Shown here in pieces: positions 7,536 through 15,963 of a DNA stretch of 64,000 bases. The notes beneath the pieces are model-generated. The model was not told where the DNA came from, searched no databases, and saw only the letters and a list, made by a program, of their open reading frames with translations. Numbering within the stretch: position 1 is the stretch's first letter; each line of letters begins with the position of its first letter. This DNA is from Flavobacterium panacis (lineage in GTDB: Bacteria > Bacteroidota > Bacteroidia > Flavobacteriales > Flavobacteriaceae), in assembly GCF_024649945.1 (NCBI RefSeq), contig NZ_JANKMS010000003.1, forward strand, positions 310,001 to 374,000, read 5' to 3'. A program made the position numbers and the translations under genes.

Positions 7536-7856
7536 ATGAAAACACATCAAAAAGAATCAATAAATGAACTTTTGGAATTAATGAATAAAGTCAATTTCTT
7601 CAAAACATTAAAAAGTGAAAAGGAATGTTTTATTGCAGAATTAAAAGTGCCAAATTATACTGAATTAAATATGATGATTTCTTCTTTATTAAAAGCGAGC
7701 ATTCTGATGTTGCAAAACGAAAATTTTGGAAAAGCTTTTTCAGAACCAATGATTTTAGTTGAAATTGCTTTACAGTTGTTGCCAAATGATGAAATGGAGT
7801 TGCTTGATAAGATATGTAAGTTGAATCTAGAAAGCGAGGATTTTAATGTTTCCTAA
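7536..7856 (+). CDS. Hypothetical protein (106 aa) divergent from the XRE regulator
   Basis: I do not recognise this family. The protein is soluble and looks mainly helical: an amphipathic N-terminus (about 5-30), a middle segment with 'NYTELNMMISSLLKASILML' and an acidic C-terminal part. It has no signal peptide and no catalytic motif that I can name. It is the only gene downstream of the palindromic operators, so it is the likely target of the XRE protein. Its last 14 bp overlap the end of the convergent AraC gene. A toxin-antitoxin or phage-remnant origin is possible but unsupported. Confidence 0.65.
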   Translation: MKTHQKESINELLELMNKVNFFKTLKSEKECFIAELKVPNYTELNMMISSLLKASILMLQNENFGKAFSEPMILVEIALQLLPNDEMELLDKICKLNLESEDFNVS

Positions 7857-8646
7857 ACTTCGGCTTCTCTTGAATAACTGCAAAATAAGAAGCACTAAAA
7901 GCAGAAAGACTTTTGTAACCGACCAAATGAGCAATTTGACTTAAAGTATATTGTTTGGCATCTAAAAGTTCAATGCTTTTTAGAATACGAATTAGCTGTA
8001 AATATTTTTGAAGCGTAATATTCGTTTTCTGTTTAAAAATCCTTTGTAAACTGCGAACTGACATTTGAGCTAGATTGGCCAATTCGTCAATATCAAAAGC
8101 ATATTGATAATTTTTATTGATGTAATCGCAAACCGGAATCAAACGACTATCGGCAGGAACTGGAATTTGTAATGAATTATTTTCTTGGCAAAAGTTAGGT
8201 AAACTCGTTAAAATCGCATTTAAAAAAGCAGCTTGTTCCTCATTTTTGGTTAATAATTTATCCCATTTTTGAGCGTACAAAATCATTTCTTTTAAAACAT
8301 TTGGCACTGAAAAAACATGAACGTTTTGATAAAAATCCTGTTCGGGAACAGATTTGAATAATGCAATTATCAAGTTGACTGTTTTAGATTCAGAAGAAAT
8401 GCGGTGTTCTTTTTTCGTCGGAATCCAAATAACATGATTTTGCGGAACGAGATAGGTTTTTTCTTCAATATGAAAATATTGATAACCTTCTTCAACATAA
8501 GTCAATTGGTAACGCTCGTGTGTATGAACGTAATCGTCATGCTGCCAGTTTTGATCATACCAAACATAAGCGTTTGTTGGTATGTTGTCTTCAAATTGAC
8601 CTTCTTTTTTTTCGGATAAACCGCATTTTAAATTGGCGTTCTGCAT
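7843..8646 (-). CDS. AraC-family transcriptional regulator with N-terminal cupin
   Basis: 267 aa. Residues about 20-105 form a cupin-like sensor ('HTHERYQLTYVEEGYQYFHIEEKTY', 'VIWIPTKKEHRI'). Residues about 165-265 hold the two HTH motifs of AraC proteins ('FDIDELANLAQMSVRSLQRIFK' and 'TLSQIAHLVGYKSLSAFSASYF'). The C-terminus 'E-K-P-K-F-R-K-H' replaces the usual 'G-x-S-P-x-x-Y-R'. It is divergent from the flavodoxin-RidA fusion gene with a 67-bp gap, so that gene is the probable target. The inducer is not known. Confidence 0.9.
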   Translation of the reverse strand: MQNANLKCGLSEKKEGQFEDNIPTNAYVWYDQNWQHDDYVHTHERYQLTYVEEGYQYFHIEEKTYLVPQNHVIWIPTKKEHRISSESKTVNLIIALFKSVPEQDFYQNVHVFSVPNVLKEMILYAQKWDKLLTKNEEQAAFLNAILTSLPNFCQENNSLQIPVPADSRLIPVCDYINKNYQYAFDIDELANLAQMSVRSLQRIFKQKTNITLQKYLQLIRILKSIELLDAKQYTLSQIAHLVGYKSLSAFSASYFAVIQEKPKFRKH

Positions 8647-8681
8647 GTAGTTTTTGGCAAATTTAATAAAAACGTCATGTT

Positions 8682-8689
8682 TAATTTTG
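8682..8689 (+). promoter_or_regulatory. Candidate -7 box of the flavodoxin-RidA gene
   Basis: TAATTTTG matches TAnnTTTG. A start of transcription a few bases downstream would fall near 8695, after the ATG at 8693, which supports translation from the ATG at 8714. Confidence 0.5.
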
Positions 8690-8713
8690 TAAATGAATAT
8701 AATTTACAACAAC

Positions 8714-9853
8714 ATGAAAAAACTGCAACTCATTTTAGTAGCTATTTTAACCGTATTAGCCATGAATACAACTGAAGCACAAAATAAAAAAACAAACATA
8801 TTAGTGCTGGTTCATTCCGATAACGGAGGAACTTATGAATTGGCTAAAGAAATCGCCAAAGGAATTGAAAGTGATGCAAATGCCAAAGCGATTATTAAGC
8901 AAGTAAAGTCATCAACAAATTCAAAATTAAAAGATATTCCAGTTGCAACGGTTGACGAATTAACCTCTTATGACGGAATTGCTTTTGGATCTCCTGTTTA
9001 TTTTGGAAACATTAGTACGACAATGAGCGAGTTTCTATCTAAAACCGTTAATTTATGGACGAATCATGCCTTAGAAGGAATGCCGGCAACGGTTTTTATG
9101 TCGGCTGGAAGTGGTGCAGGAAAAGAATTGGCTTTACAATCTTTTTGGAATAGTTTAGCGGTTCACGGAATGGTTTTAGTACCAAACGGAATTAGAGGCA
9201 ATGAAAAAATCGACAAGAAAATTCCGCAGGGAAATTCTGTTTTAGGAACAACAAGTTTGGCATCTTTAAAAGATGTGGAAAGACCAACAAAAGATGAACG
9301 TTATTTAGCAGAATTACAAGGGAAAAACTTTGCAAAAGTAGCATTGGCTTTAAAAGGAACTTTTTCTAAAAAAGAAATTGCAGTAAAAGAAGAATCTTCA
9401 ATTAATGCGATTTTAAAATCGAAAAATATTGTTTTGCCTCAAGTGCCAAAACCTGCTGGAAATTATATGCCTTATGTGCGTACGGGAAATTTGGTATTCA
9501 TTAATCAAGTGGCTTTAAAAAATGGAAAAATTCTCAATCCAGGAAAATTAGGATTGAATGTGGACGAACAACAGGTAAAAGAGGCAACTGAACTGACAAT
9601 GTTGAATGTAATTTCCGTTTTGAATGAAGCGGTTGACGGCGATTTGAATCGTGTAAAACGTTGCGTACAACTCACAGGAATTTTCAATGCCAAAGACGAT
9701 TACACGAAACACGCTGATTTAATGAATGTGGCTTCAAATCTTACAGTTGAAATTTTTGGAGAAAAAGGAAAACACGCCAGAGCAACTTTCGGAGCTTCTT
9801 CTATTCCTGTAAATTCTTCTGTAGAAATTCAGGCTGTTTTTGAAGTGGAATAA
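8714..9853 (+). CDS. Exported fusion of a WrbA-like flavodoxin domain and a YjgF/RidA domain
   Basis: 379 aa from the ATG at 8714, chosen because it gives a clean Sec signal (MKKLQLILVAIL..., cleavage near T-E-A-Q23) and lies downstream of the promoter box; an ATG at 8693 would add seven residues. Residues 27-190 are an FMN-binding flavodoxin/NADPH:quinone-reductase-like fold ('NILVLVHSDNGGTYELAKEI', 'GIAFGSPVYFGN', 'MSAGSGAG'). Residues about 245-379 are a YjgF/RidA trimer fold. The RidA part lacks the conserved Arg (E. coli Arg105): the equivalent stretch reads F-G-A-S-S-I-P, so classical imine deaminase chemistry is not expected. A periplasmic flavoprotein fused to RidA is unusual. The divergent AraC gene probably controls it. 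Function is unknown; handling of quinones or reactive amines is only a guess. Confidence 0.8.
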   Translation: MKKLQLILVAILTVLAMNTTEAQNKKTNILVLVHSDNGGTYELAKEIAKGIESDANAKAIIKQVKSSTNSKLKDIPVATVDELTSYDGIAFGSPVYFGNISTTMSEFLSKTVNLWTNHALEGMPATVFMSAGSGAGKELALQSFWNSLAVHGMVLVPNGIRGNEKIDKKIPQGNSVLGTTSLASLKDVERPTKDERYLAELQGKNFAKVALALKGTFSKKEIAVKEESSINAILKSKNIVLPQVPKPAGNYMPYVRTGNLVFINQVALKNGKILNPGKLGLNVDEQQVKEATELTMLNVISVLNEAVDGDLNRVKRCVQLTGIFNAKDDYTKHADLMNVASNLTVEIFGEKGKHARATFGASSIPVNSSVEIQAVFEVE

Positions 9854-9876
9854 AAAGGAAAGATTTATAGAAACGA

Positions 9877-9908
9877 AAAACCCTTAGACATGAATGTTTA
9901 AGGGTTTT
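9877..9908. terminator. Bidirectional terminator between convergent genes
   Basis: AAAACCCTTA (9877-9886) pairs with TAAGGGTTTT (9899-9908) across a 12-nt loop. The flanking A and T tracts allow it to act for the flavodoxin gene on the plus strand and the DUF4249 gene on the minus strand. Confidence 0.75.
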
Positions 9909-9929
9909 GTGATTTTTTATAAAAAGAAT

Positions 9930-10766
9930 TTATTTCACCAAATAATCAACTTGATCAGCTTCGCAAAGTCTAAAATAACCCAAAGCATAATCATTCGCAT
10001 TAGTTGTATTTAAAATATTCCCTCTAATATTTCCCGGAGGAACAGAAAATGGATTTGAATTTGAAGCTTCCAAAATCAATTTCATGTAATTGAAAAAGTT
10101 TTTAGAAACACCTCTATGTGTAATTTTTACTGTATTTCCAGGTTTCATATTTTCATCAGAAAATCGTGTGTTGATTTCATTTCCATTATAGAATTCATCA
10201 TTTGTGATTCCATATTGAGGAAAAATTAGAAACTCACTTTGATAATCGGTTACATAAAAATTAACCTGATCGACTGGATCTGTATAATAGAAAGTCATTT
10301 CGATTACATCTTCACCAAAATCGGGTACCATTTTTTGATCTACTTTTGTAATGGGAACTACAGAAGTTAATTTTTCTGTAGCCGTAAAACTTTTGCCTTC
10401 TGCTTCAATAAACAATTTGTAATCGGCGTCGATTACAGGAACAAAATTGGTGCATTTGTAAACTCCCGCTTCTGTTTCATTAAAAGTAAAAACATCTCCA
10501 TTGCTGTTTTCAACACGTACTTGCGCTCCTGAAACTTTTGGTGTTGAATTGTTGTAATAAGGTGCCGTTTTACTAATTTTTATAGTTTGCTCGTTTCCGC
10601 TAGTTCCCTTTTTCCACATAATTTCGGCATCGATTACCAATCTGGTTTCGCCTGTTTCCAAATCAAGATTGACAACATCTTCACAAGAAGTAAAAGAGAG
10701 TGCTGAAAAAAGTGTTATTAATGCTAATGCTTTATTCATTGTTGTATATTTTTTTAATCTTTTCAT
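9930..10766 (-). CDS. DUF4249 lipoprotein, partner of the upstream TonB receptor
   Basis: 278 aa from the ATG at 10766, which follows the receptor stop by 4 bp; an ATG at 10739 is a plausible alternative and an upstream frame to 10853 would overlap the receptor. The lipobox is S-F-T-S-C with Cys28, then E-D. The mature protein has an extended beta-rich DUF4249 pattern ('LDLETGETRLVIDAEI', 'SGAQVRVENSNGDVF', 'YKLFIEAEGKSFTATE'). DUF4249 proteins are regularly encoded right after carboxypeptidase-like TonB receptors in Bacteroidota and are thought to sit on the receptor at the outer membrane. The ligand is not known. It is the last gene of the sigma/FecR/receptor operon and is followed by a terminator. 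Confidence 0.85.
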   Translation of the reverse strand: MKRLKKYTTMNKALALITLFSALSFTSCEDVVNLDLETGETRLVIDAEIMWKKGTSGNEQTIKISKTAPYYNNSTPKVSGAQVRVENSNGDVFTFNETEAGVYKCTNFVPVIDADYKLFIEAEGKSFTATEKLTSVVPITKVDQKMVPDFGEDVIEMTFYYTDPVDQVNFYVTDYQSEFLIFPQYGITNDEFYNGNEINTRFSDENMKPGNTVKITHRGVSKNFFNYMKLILEASNSNPFSVPPGNIRGNILNTTNANDYALGYFRLCEADQVDYLVK

Positions 10767-10770
10767 TGCA

Positions 10771-13389
10771 TTAAAATTTAAAATTATAAGAAACTCCAGG
10801 TACAATTCCGAAGATCGAAAGTCTTCTGGTTTCATTTGCTCCCGTATCATCATTTGTGGTAAAACTCATAGAAGCTGCATTTTTTCTGTTGTAAACATTG
10901 TAAAGACTGAATACCCAGTAGCTCTGCCATCCTTTCTTTTTATCTGGTTTTGGGGTATAAGTAGCAGCAAGATCCAAATGATGAAAAAGAGGTAATCTGT
11001 TTTCATTTCTCAAAGAATAATTCGGAACATTGATTCCTCCAAATTCATAGTAACCATTGGCGTATGTTACGGGCTGACCCGATTGAAGAGTGAAATTTCC
11101 GTTAAAAGACCATTTCGGATTCAGTTCATAACTTCCCACAATACTTAAATTATGTAGTTTGTCATAACCTGATAAATACCAGTCACCATTTGCAATTCCA
11201 GGTTCTTCGGGAGTTCTTCCAGCTGTTTTTTGTTCTGCTCTTGATAAAGTGTAAGAAATCCATCCGGTGAAATTACCTGTATTTTTTCTAAACAATAATT
11301 CCATTCCGTAAGATCTGGCTTTCCCGTTCAGAATTACCTGCTCAATATTGTTATTAGCCAAAACATCAGCCCCGTCAATATAGTCAATACGATTTTGTAC
11401 ATTTTTATAAAATAATTCTGTTTCTAATGAATAATCTTTGTCTTTGAAATTTCTGAAATAACCTAATGCATATTGATCCAAAAGTTGAGGTTTTGTAAAA
11501 GGTCCGCTCGGTGTCCAAATACTCATTGGTAAAGGAGACTGTGTATTGGATAAAATATGAATGTATTGTGCCATTCTATTGTAACTTGCTTTTATAGAAG
11601 TTTCGTCATTAAAGGCGTAAGATAAAGCGGCTCTTGGCTCAAAATTTCCAAAATTGCTGATTGTTTTGCCTTTTCCATAATGAATAGTTCCCGTTGGAGT
11701 TCCTTCTTCATAAATTTTATATAAAGGATTGTAAACAACAGACTGACCATTTTCGTACGTACTAATGTCTTCTGAACCTAAACGATAAAAAGTACTGTAA
11801 CGAAGTCCGTAACGGAAATTCAATTTTTCTGTAATCTGATTTTCAAAATCGATATAAGCAGAAGCTTCAAAAGCATATTTTTTATCCAGTTGTTTGTAAT
11901 TAAATTGAGAATCGGCACTTGTTGGCTGCACAACACCAGGATTGAAATTATAATACAATCCATCAATACCATAATTGATTTTGAATTTTTCAGATTGTTG
12001 ATAATTCCATGCATATTTTAAACCAGAGCTTTGAATGTTACTATCCCATTCAAAACTTTCAGTAGAAAGTCCTAAGTTGAATTTGTAATCGCTGTAAAAA
12101 ACAGAAAGATTACTGTTTAAATTGTTATTGAATTTATGTTTCCAACTCAAAATCCCCATTGTACTTCCGTAAGTACTAGAGAAACGTTCGTTAATATCAA
12201 ACAAATCATTTCCTAAATAACCCGAAAAAGACAAGGTATTATTGGCATTCAGACGAAAATTAAATTTAGCATTCAAATCATAAAACATGGCAGAGTTTTT
12301 ATTGTCTGCCAGTTTCATGAACAAATGCGCATACGAAGCACGTCCGGAAAGGATGAACGAACTTTTCTCTTTTTGTATTGGTCCTTGAACCAAAAGACGA
12401 CTCGAAATAATTCCGATTCCTCCATTTACTTTATACTCTTCAAAATCTCCGGTTTGTTGTGCTACATCTAAAACTGAAGAAACACGACCACCAAATCGAG
12501 ATGGAATTCCGCCTTTGTATAAATCTAAACCATTAACGATATCAGCATTAAAAATAGAAAAGAAACCAAACATGTGAGAATCTGCGTAAACAGGCGCTCC
12601 ATCCAAAAGAATCAAATTCTGATCGGCTGCACCACCACGAACATTAAATCCAGAAGAAGCTTCTCCGGCATTGGTAACTCCTGGTAAAGTCAGAATCGAT
12701 TTTAAAGGATCTGGTTCTCCCATTGCCACAGGAATTTTTTTGATTTCCTGCATCGAAAGACGGTTTACACTCATTTGAGTTGCTTTCACATCAACCGCTT
12801 TGTTATTCATGACAATCACTTCTCCCAATTGCTGGCTGTCAGATTCTATATTGAAGTTGAGGTTCATGTCCTCATTAAGATTAATATGTTTTTCTTTATT
12901 CTTAAATCCAATATAGCTTACAGAAACAGTATAACTTCCATTTGGAATTTCGATGCTGTATTTTCCATTTAAATCTGTCACAGTACCCGTTTCCAATTCT
13001 ATAATATAAATGTTGGCACCAATAACAGGCTGTTTTTCATCATCAAAAATTTGTCCTTTTAGCTTGCTTTTTTTTTTAGCTGGTTTCTGAGTTTGAGATT
13101 TCTGTTTAACAAAAATATTGTTGCCTACAATAGAAAATTGAACAGAGGCAGTTTTGTTGAGTTCTGAAACTAGCTTTTGAATATCAGTCTGCTTAAAAGA
13201 ACTTTTTTGGTTAAAGTATTTTTTATTGGTATCAATTTGATCTGTAAAAGCAAATTTGAAATCGGTCTGATTTTCGATCTGCTTAAAGAATTCTTTTAAA
13301 GTGACATTTTGATCTACAGTTACTGTAACGTTCTGAGCAGACATACAGAGACTGAATAAAAAAAAGCATGCTGAAATTATATGCTTCAT
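10771..13389 (-). CDS. FecA-like TonB-dependent receptor with STN signalling domain
   Basis: 872 aa, outer membrane. After a signal peptide (to about residue 18, C-M-S-A-Q) comes an STN domain (about 20-95: 'VDQNVTLKEFFKQIENQTDF'), then a carboxypeptidase-like regulatory domain (about 105-190), the plug (about 205-310: 'GEPDPLKSILTLPGV', 'GFNVRGGAADQNLILLDGAP') and the beta-barrel to the C-terminal Phe. The STN domain is the part that in FecA contacts the FecR anti-sigma factor in the periplasm. With the sigma and fecR genes directly upstream this forms a complete surface-signalling unit: ligand binding at the receptor would release the ECF sigma factor. The ligand cannot be read from sequence. 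Siderophore, heme, peptide and glycan are all possible. Confidence 0.93.
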   Translation of the reverse strand: MKHIISACFFLFSLCMSAQNVTVTVDQNVTLKEFFKQIENQTDFKFAFTDQIDTNKKYFNQKSSFKQTDIQKLVSELNKTASVQFSIVGNNIFVKQKSQTQKPAKKKSKLKGQIFDDEKQPVIGANIYIIELETGTVTDLNGKYSIEIPNGSYTVSVSYIGFKNKEKHINLNEDMNLNFNIESDSQQLGEVIVMNNKAVDVKATQMSVNRLSMQEIKKIPVAMGEPDPLKSILTLPGVTNAGEASSGFNVRGGAADQNLILLDGAPVYADSHMFGFFSIFNADIVNGLDLYKGGIPSRFGGRVSSVLDVAQQTGDFEEYKVNGGIGIISSRLLVQGPIQKEKSSFILSGRASYAHLFMKLADNKNSAMFYDLNAKFNFRLNANNTLSFSGYLGNDLFDINERFSSTYGSTMGILSWKHKFNNNLNSNLSVFYSDYKFNLGLSTESFEWDSNIQSSGLKYAWNYQQSEKFKINYGIDGLYYNFNPGVVQPTSADSQFNYKQLDKKYAFEASAYIDFENQITEKLNFRYGLRYSTFYRLGSEDISTYENGQSVVYNPLYKIYEEGTPTGTIHYGKGKTISNFGNFEPRAALSYAFNDETSIKASYNRMAQYIHILSNTQSPLPMSIWTPSGPFTKPQLLDQYALGYFRNFKDKDYSLETELFYKNVQNRIDYIDGADVLANNNIEQVILNGKARSYGMELLFRKNTGNFTGWISYTLSRAEQKTAGRTPEEPGIANGDWYLSGYDKLHNLSIVGSYELNPKWSFNGNFTLQSGQPVTYANGYYEFGGINVPNYSLRNENRLPLFHHLDLAATYTPKPDKKKGWQSYWVFSLYNVYNRKNAASMSFTTNDDTGANETRRLSIFGIVPGVSYNFKF

Positions 13390-13420
13390 GAAATTTTGTA
13401 TTTTTGAATAATTATTAATT

Positions 13421-13480
13421 GGAATAACCTCGTGTTATCCTGAATATGAGGAGGATGTGGAGTTTCGCGGCTTACATCCT
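13421..13480. other. Two hairpins between fecR and the receptor gene
   Basis: The 100-bp gap holds GGAATAAC/GTTATCC (13421-13428 with 13434-13440, one bulge) and AGGATGT/ACATCCT (13452-13458 with 13474-13480). On the operon strand no T-run follows, so they look less like terminators than like processing or stability elements that would allow different levels of FecR and receptor mRNA. Confidence 0.4.
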
Positions 13481-13490
13481 TTTTTCTTTT

Positions 13491-14333
13491 CTATTGAAAA
13501 GTAATCTGTTTTAAATCTTCATTTATTTCAAAGTTTAGGTTATACATTTCTGATATTAATTGTACAATTGTTTTTAAATCTTCTTTTTTATTGATTCTGA
13601 TCGTAATGTTCTGATCTAGATTTTCTTTCGGAATATTGACTTTATAACCATAGGTTTTTTCAATATATTGACAAAGCACAGACAACTTTTGGTTGTCAAA
13701 ATCTATAAATCGACTGAATTCGGCAACTGAAGCTGTTTTATTTCCGTAAGTGAATTTTTCTCCCGGTTTCAGAATCCATTTTTGATCCTGACCTTTTATA
13801 CTCATTTGAACGCTTCCTTCAAAAAGTTCTACAGTTACTTCTTCGTTTTCAGATTCTTTCACGATAAAAGAAGTTCCTAAAACGGTTGTAGTAGTTTCGT
13901 CGCAGAAAACCTGAAACGGATGTTGTTTGTCTTTTTTAACTTTAAAATAAGCTTCACCATCAATTTCTATTTTTCTGTTTAAAGCGAAATCTGTTCCGTA
14001 AGAGATTTTAGAGTTTGGAGTCAACTCTACTTTCGAACTGTCTGGTAAAACCACATATTTTATTTTATCAGTCAGGTTTTCTATTACATTTTCGGCAACG
14101 ACTTCACTTTCATTCTCAGATTCATTGTTAAAATAAATTCCTGTTCCAATTAATACAAAAAGTAAAACAGACGCTGCGGCAAGATAGCGCCAAGGTGTGG
14201 GTTTACGTTTCTTTTCACTAAAAGTTTTAGAATGAAATTCTTCCCAAGATGCTTTTTTTACATCTTCTGAATGCGAAGAGGGAGTTTCGTTCCATAACTT
14301 TTCAAACTCATCATCAAAATTTTCCTTATCCAT
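13491..14333 (-). CDS. FecR-family anti-sigma factor
   Basis: 280 aa. An acidic cytoplasmic segment (1-45) is followed by one membrane helix (about 48-70, 'WRYLAAASVLLFVLIGTGIY') and a periplasmic FecR domain (about 90-190: 'KYVVLPDSSKVELTPNSKIS', 'IDGEAYFKVKKDKQHPFQVF', 'TVLGTSFIVK'). A C-terminal DUF4974-type region (about 205-280) would meet the receptor's STN domain. It should hold the ECF sigma factor at the inner membrane until the receptor signals. It lies 13 bp downstream of the 69-aa gene and 101 bp upstream of the receptor. Confidence 0.92.
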   Translation of the reverse strand: MDKENFDDEFEKLWNETPSSHSEDVKKASWEEFHSKTFSEKKRKPTPWRYLAAASVLLFVLIGTGIYFNNESENESEVVAENVIENLTDKIKYVVLPDSSKVELTPNSKISYGTDFALNRKIEIDGEAYFKVKKDKQHPFQVFCDETTTTVLGTSFIVKESENEEVTVELFEGSVQMSIKGQDQKWILKPGEKFTYGNKTASVAEFSRFIDFDNQKLSVLCQYIEKTYGYKVNIPKENLDQNITIRINKKEDLKTIVQLISEMYNLNFEINEDLKQITFQ

Positions 14334-14345
14334 ATTTTTTTGGTG

Positions 14346-14555
14346 TTAAAGCTTCTTACAATAAAATCCCTGTTTAGTAAAAACACCATAAACCATTTCT
14401 TTGATTTCTCTGTTGGTTTCGATTCTAAGAATTCTTTCGCGATTTTTGAAATCGAAATTTATAATACAATCAGAAATAACGAACTGTAAATAAGCTACAA
14501 GTAAGCTTGCATCTTTCTTTGTTCTAACATTGGTTTTATAAGCTTCAATATGCAT
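14346..14555 (-). CDS. Small protein (69 aa) inserted between sigma factor and FecR genes
   Basis: I cannot assign a named family. The sequence has the rhythm of a compact ferredoxin-like (HMA-like) beta-alpha-beta-beta-alpha-beta fold: strand 'MHIEAYKTNV', helix 'KKDASLLVAYLQFV', strands 'INFDFKNRERILRIET', helix 'IKEMVYGVFTKQG' and a short last strand. It lacks the C-x-x-C metal site of true HMA domains. Two Cys are present, near residue 30 and near the end. It lies 46 bp after the sigma gene and 12 bp before fecR, so it is cotranscribed with both. A role in tuning sigma/anti-sigma activity is possible but not shown by sequence. Confidence 0.65.
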   Translation of the reverse strand: MHIEAYKTNVRTKKDASLLVAYLQFVISDCIINFDFKNRERILRIETNREIKEMVYGVFTKQGFYCKKL

Positions 14556-14601
14556 TTTTGTTCTTTGTTTTTATAGATAACAAACGAGAACAAAAAAGTT
14601 C

Positions 14602-15126
14602 CTAATGGTTTTCGATTTTTTTTCGAATAAATTTACTGGCAAGATAAATATGATTGGCGATGGTCTTTTCAGAAAGATCCGTCATCTCTGCAATCTCCTT
14701 ATAGCTAAGGTTTTCCAGTTTGTGTAAAGTGAATATTTTTTGTTGTTGTTCAGGAAGCTGATTAATAAAATTTTGTAATTTTTCTTGCCTTTCCTCAAAA
14801 ATTCCTGAATCTGTTTCTTCATCTAGGATATGATGAGTTTGTGAAGGATCAAGTTGTACAATTTTATTTTCTCTGTTTACATGATTAATGATGATGTTTT
14901 TGCAGATCACAAATATTTGCTTGTCAAACAAAACTTCTTCATTTAGCAATTCTCTTTTGTTGTATAATCGTATGAAAGTTTCCTGAACAAAGTCTTCGGG
15001 AGTAAATACAGAGGAATGAAATCGTCTGGCAATGTTTATCAGTTTATCATAATAATTGAAGTAAACTTCTTTAAAAGCTTCTTCATTACCTTTTTTTAAA
15101 CTTAAAATAAACTTTTTATTGTCCAT
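14602..15126 (-). CDS. ECF RNA polymerase sigma factor, FecI-like
   Basis: 174 aa. Region 2 (about 12-75: 'EAFKEVYFNYYDKLINIARR', 'PEDFVQETFIRLYN') binds core polymerase and the -10 element. Region 4 (about 118-170: 'LPEQQQKIFTLHKLENLSYK', 'EIAEMTDLSEKTIANHI') binds the -35 region. Regions 1.1 and 3 are absent, as in ECF factors. It is the first gene of the operon and would direct transcription of the receptor operon when freed from FecR. The 261-bp gap upstream (to the lipoprotein at 15388) holds the divergent control region; I see no clear TAnnTTTG box in it for the sigma gene. Confidence 0.94.
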   Translation of the reverse strand: MDNKKFILSLKKGNEEAFKEVYFNYYDKLINIARRFHSSVFTPEDFVQETFIRLYNKRELLNEEVLFDKQIFVICKNIIINHVNRENKIVQLDPSQTHHILDEETDSGIFEERQEKLQNFINQLPEQQQKIFTLHKLENLSYKEIAEMTDLSEKTIANHIYLASKFIRKKIENH

Positions 15127-15387
15127 AACGAAAAATATCGCGACTAGTTTTTAACTAATCTAAACTCATTGGTTTCAATATTATTGTATTCAGAAATTTT
15201 GTAATCCTAAATCACGAATGTAATAAGTTACAAAGAACCGTAATTTAATTTAAGATTTGACGCTGTTGACGAATAAATGTTACAAATTTTACACGCGAAA
15301 ATTTGTACAAAAGTTCGGTTTTTATTGATTTTAGAGGGATAAAAGAATTTTTATGCTTAAATTGTAAAGAACAAAATTCAAAACATT

Positions 15388-15960
15388 ATGACTTTACAAA
15401 GATTTTCAGTTTTAATCCTGATCACTTTTTTGATTTCTTGTAATAATAAAAAAGAACAAGAACTTACAGAAAGAGAGAATATTCTCTTGGAACGCGAAAA
15501 GAAATTTGCCGATAAAGAAGCAGAATATGAATTGTTATTGAAAATGAAAGACAGCATTCAATTGACTCGTAAATTTAAAGATTCGGTTCCTGAAATTAAA
15601 GTGTGGCCAGATACTCTTAATACCAAATGGAACAGTAAAATGATTTGCCGAGAATCGAATTGTAGTACGTATGTTATTGGTGATCAGCGTACCGAAATCT
15701 GGGATTTTGTTTCAGATTCTACAGGGATGTATACCAACGTATTGAGTAATAATCAGATAAAAAGAGTTTTTAGAGGGCAATATTTAGTCAATAAAATAGT
15801 GCTCGATTCTGCCAGAGAAAGTTCCACTAAAAACAATATTAAAATTGAAGTTGTTCTCGATGATATTAAGAAAAATGTCATAAAAGGTACGCAGACTATC
15901 ACAGGACAAGATAATTGTAAGGCAAAATTCTCAGTTGAACTTACGCCATCAAAAAAATAA
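15388..15960 (+). CDS. Hypothetical lipoprotein with a charged N-terminal helix
   Basis: 190 aa. Lipobox L-I-S-C with Cys18, then N-N-K-K. Residues about 22-55 are a highly charged helix ('KKEQELTERENILLEREKKF') typical of a coiled coil that keeps the domain off the membrane. The C-terminal part is beta-rich with four Cys in the mature chain ('MICRESNCSTYVIGDQRTEI', 'GQDNCKAKF'), so disulfides are possible. I do not recognise the family. It ends 3 bp before the antiporter gene and is probably cotranscribed with it, but no functional link is known. Confidence 0.75.
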   Translation: MTLQRFSVLILITFLISCNNKKEQELTERENILLEREKKFADKEAEYELLLKMKDSIQLTRKFKDSVPEIKVWPDTLNTKWNSKMICRESNCSTYVIGDQRTEIWDFVSDSTGMYTNVLSNNQIKRVFRGQYLVNKIVLDSARESSTKNNIKIEVVLDDIKKNVIKGTQTITGQDNCKAKFSVELTPSKK

Positions 15961-15963
15961 TTT

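Noticed and set aside
10669..10995. Plus-strand open frame of 108 codons
   Set aside because: It is antisense to the receptor and DUF4249 genes and has a Ser/Phe-rich composition typical of shadows.
13421..13480. Hairpins between fecR and receptor read as a terminator
   Set aside because: On the transcribed minus strand no T-run follows either stem; the T tract exists only on the opposite strand.
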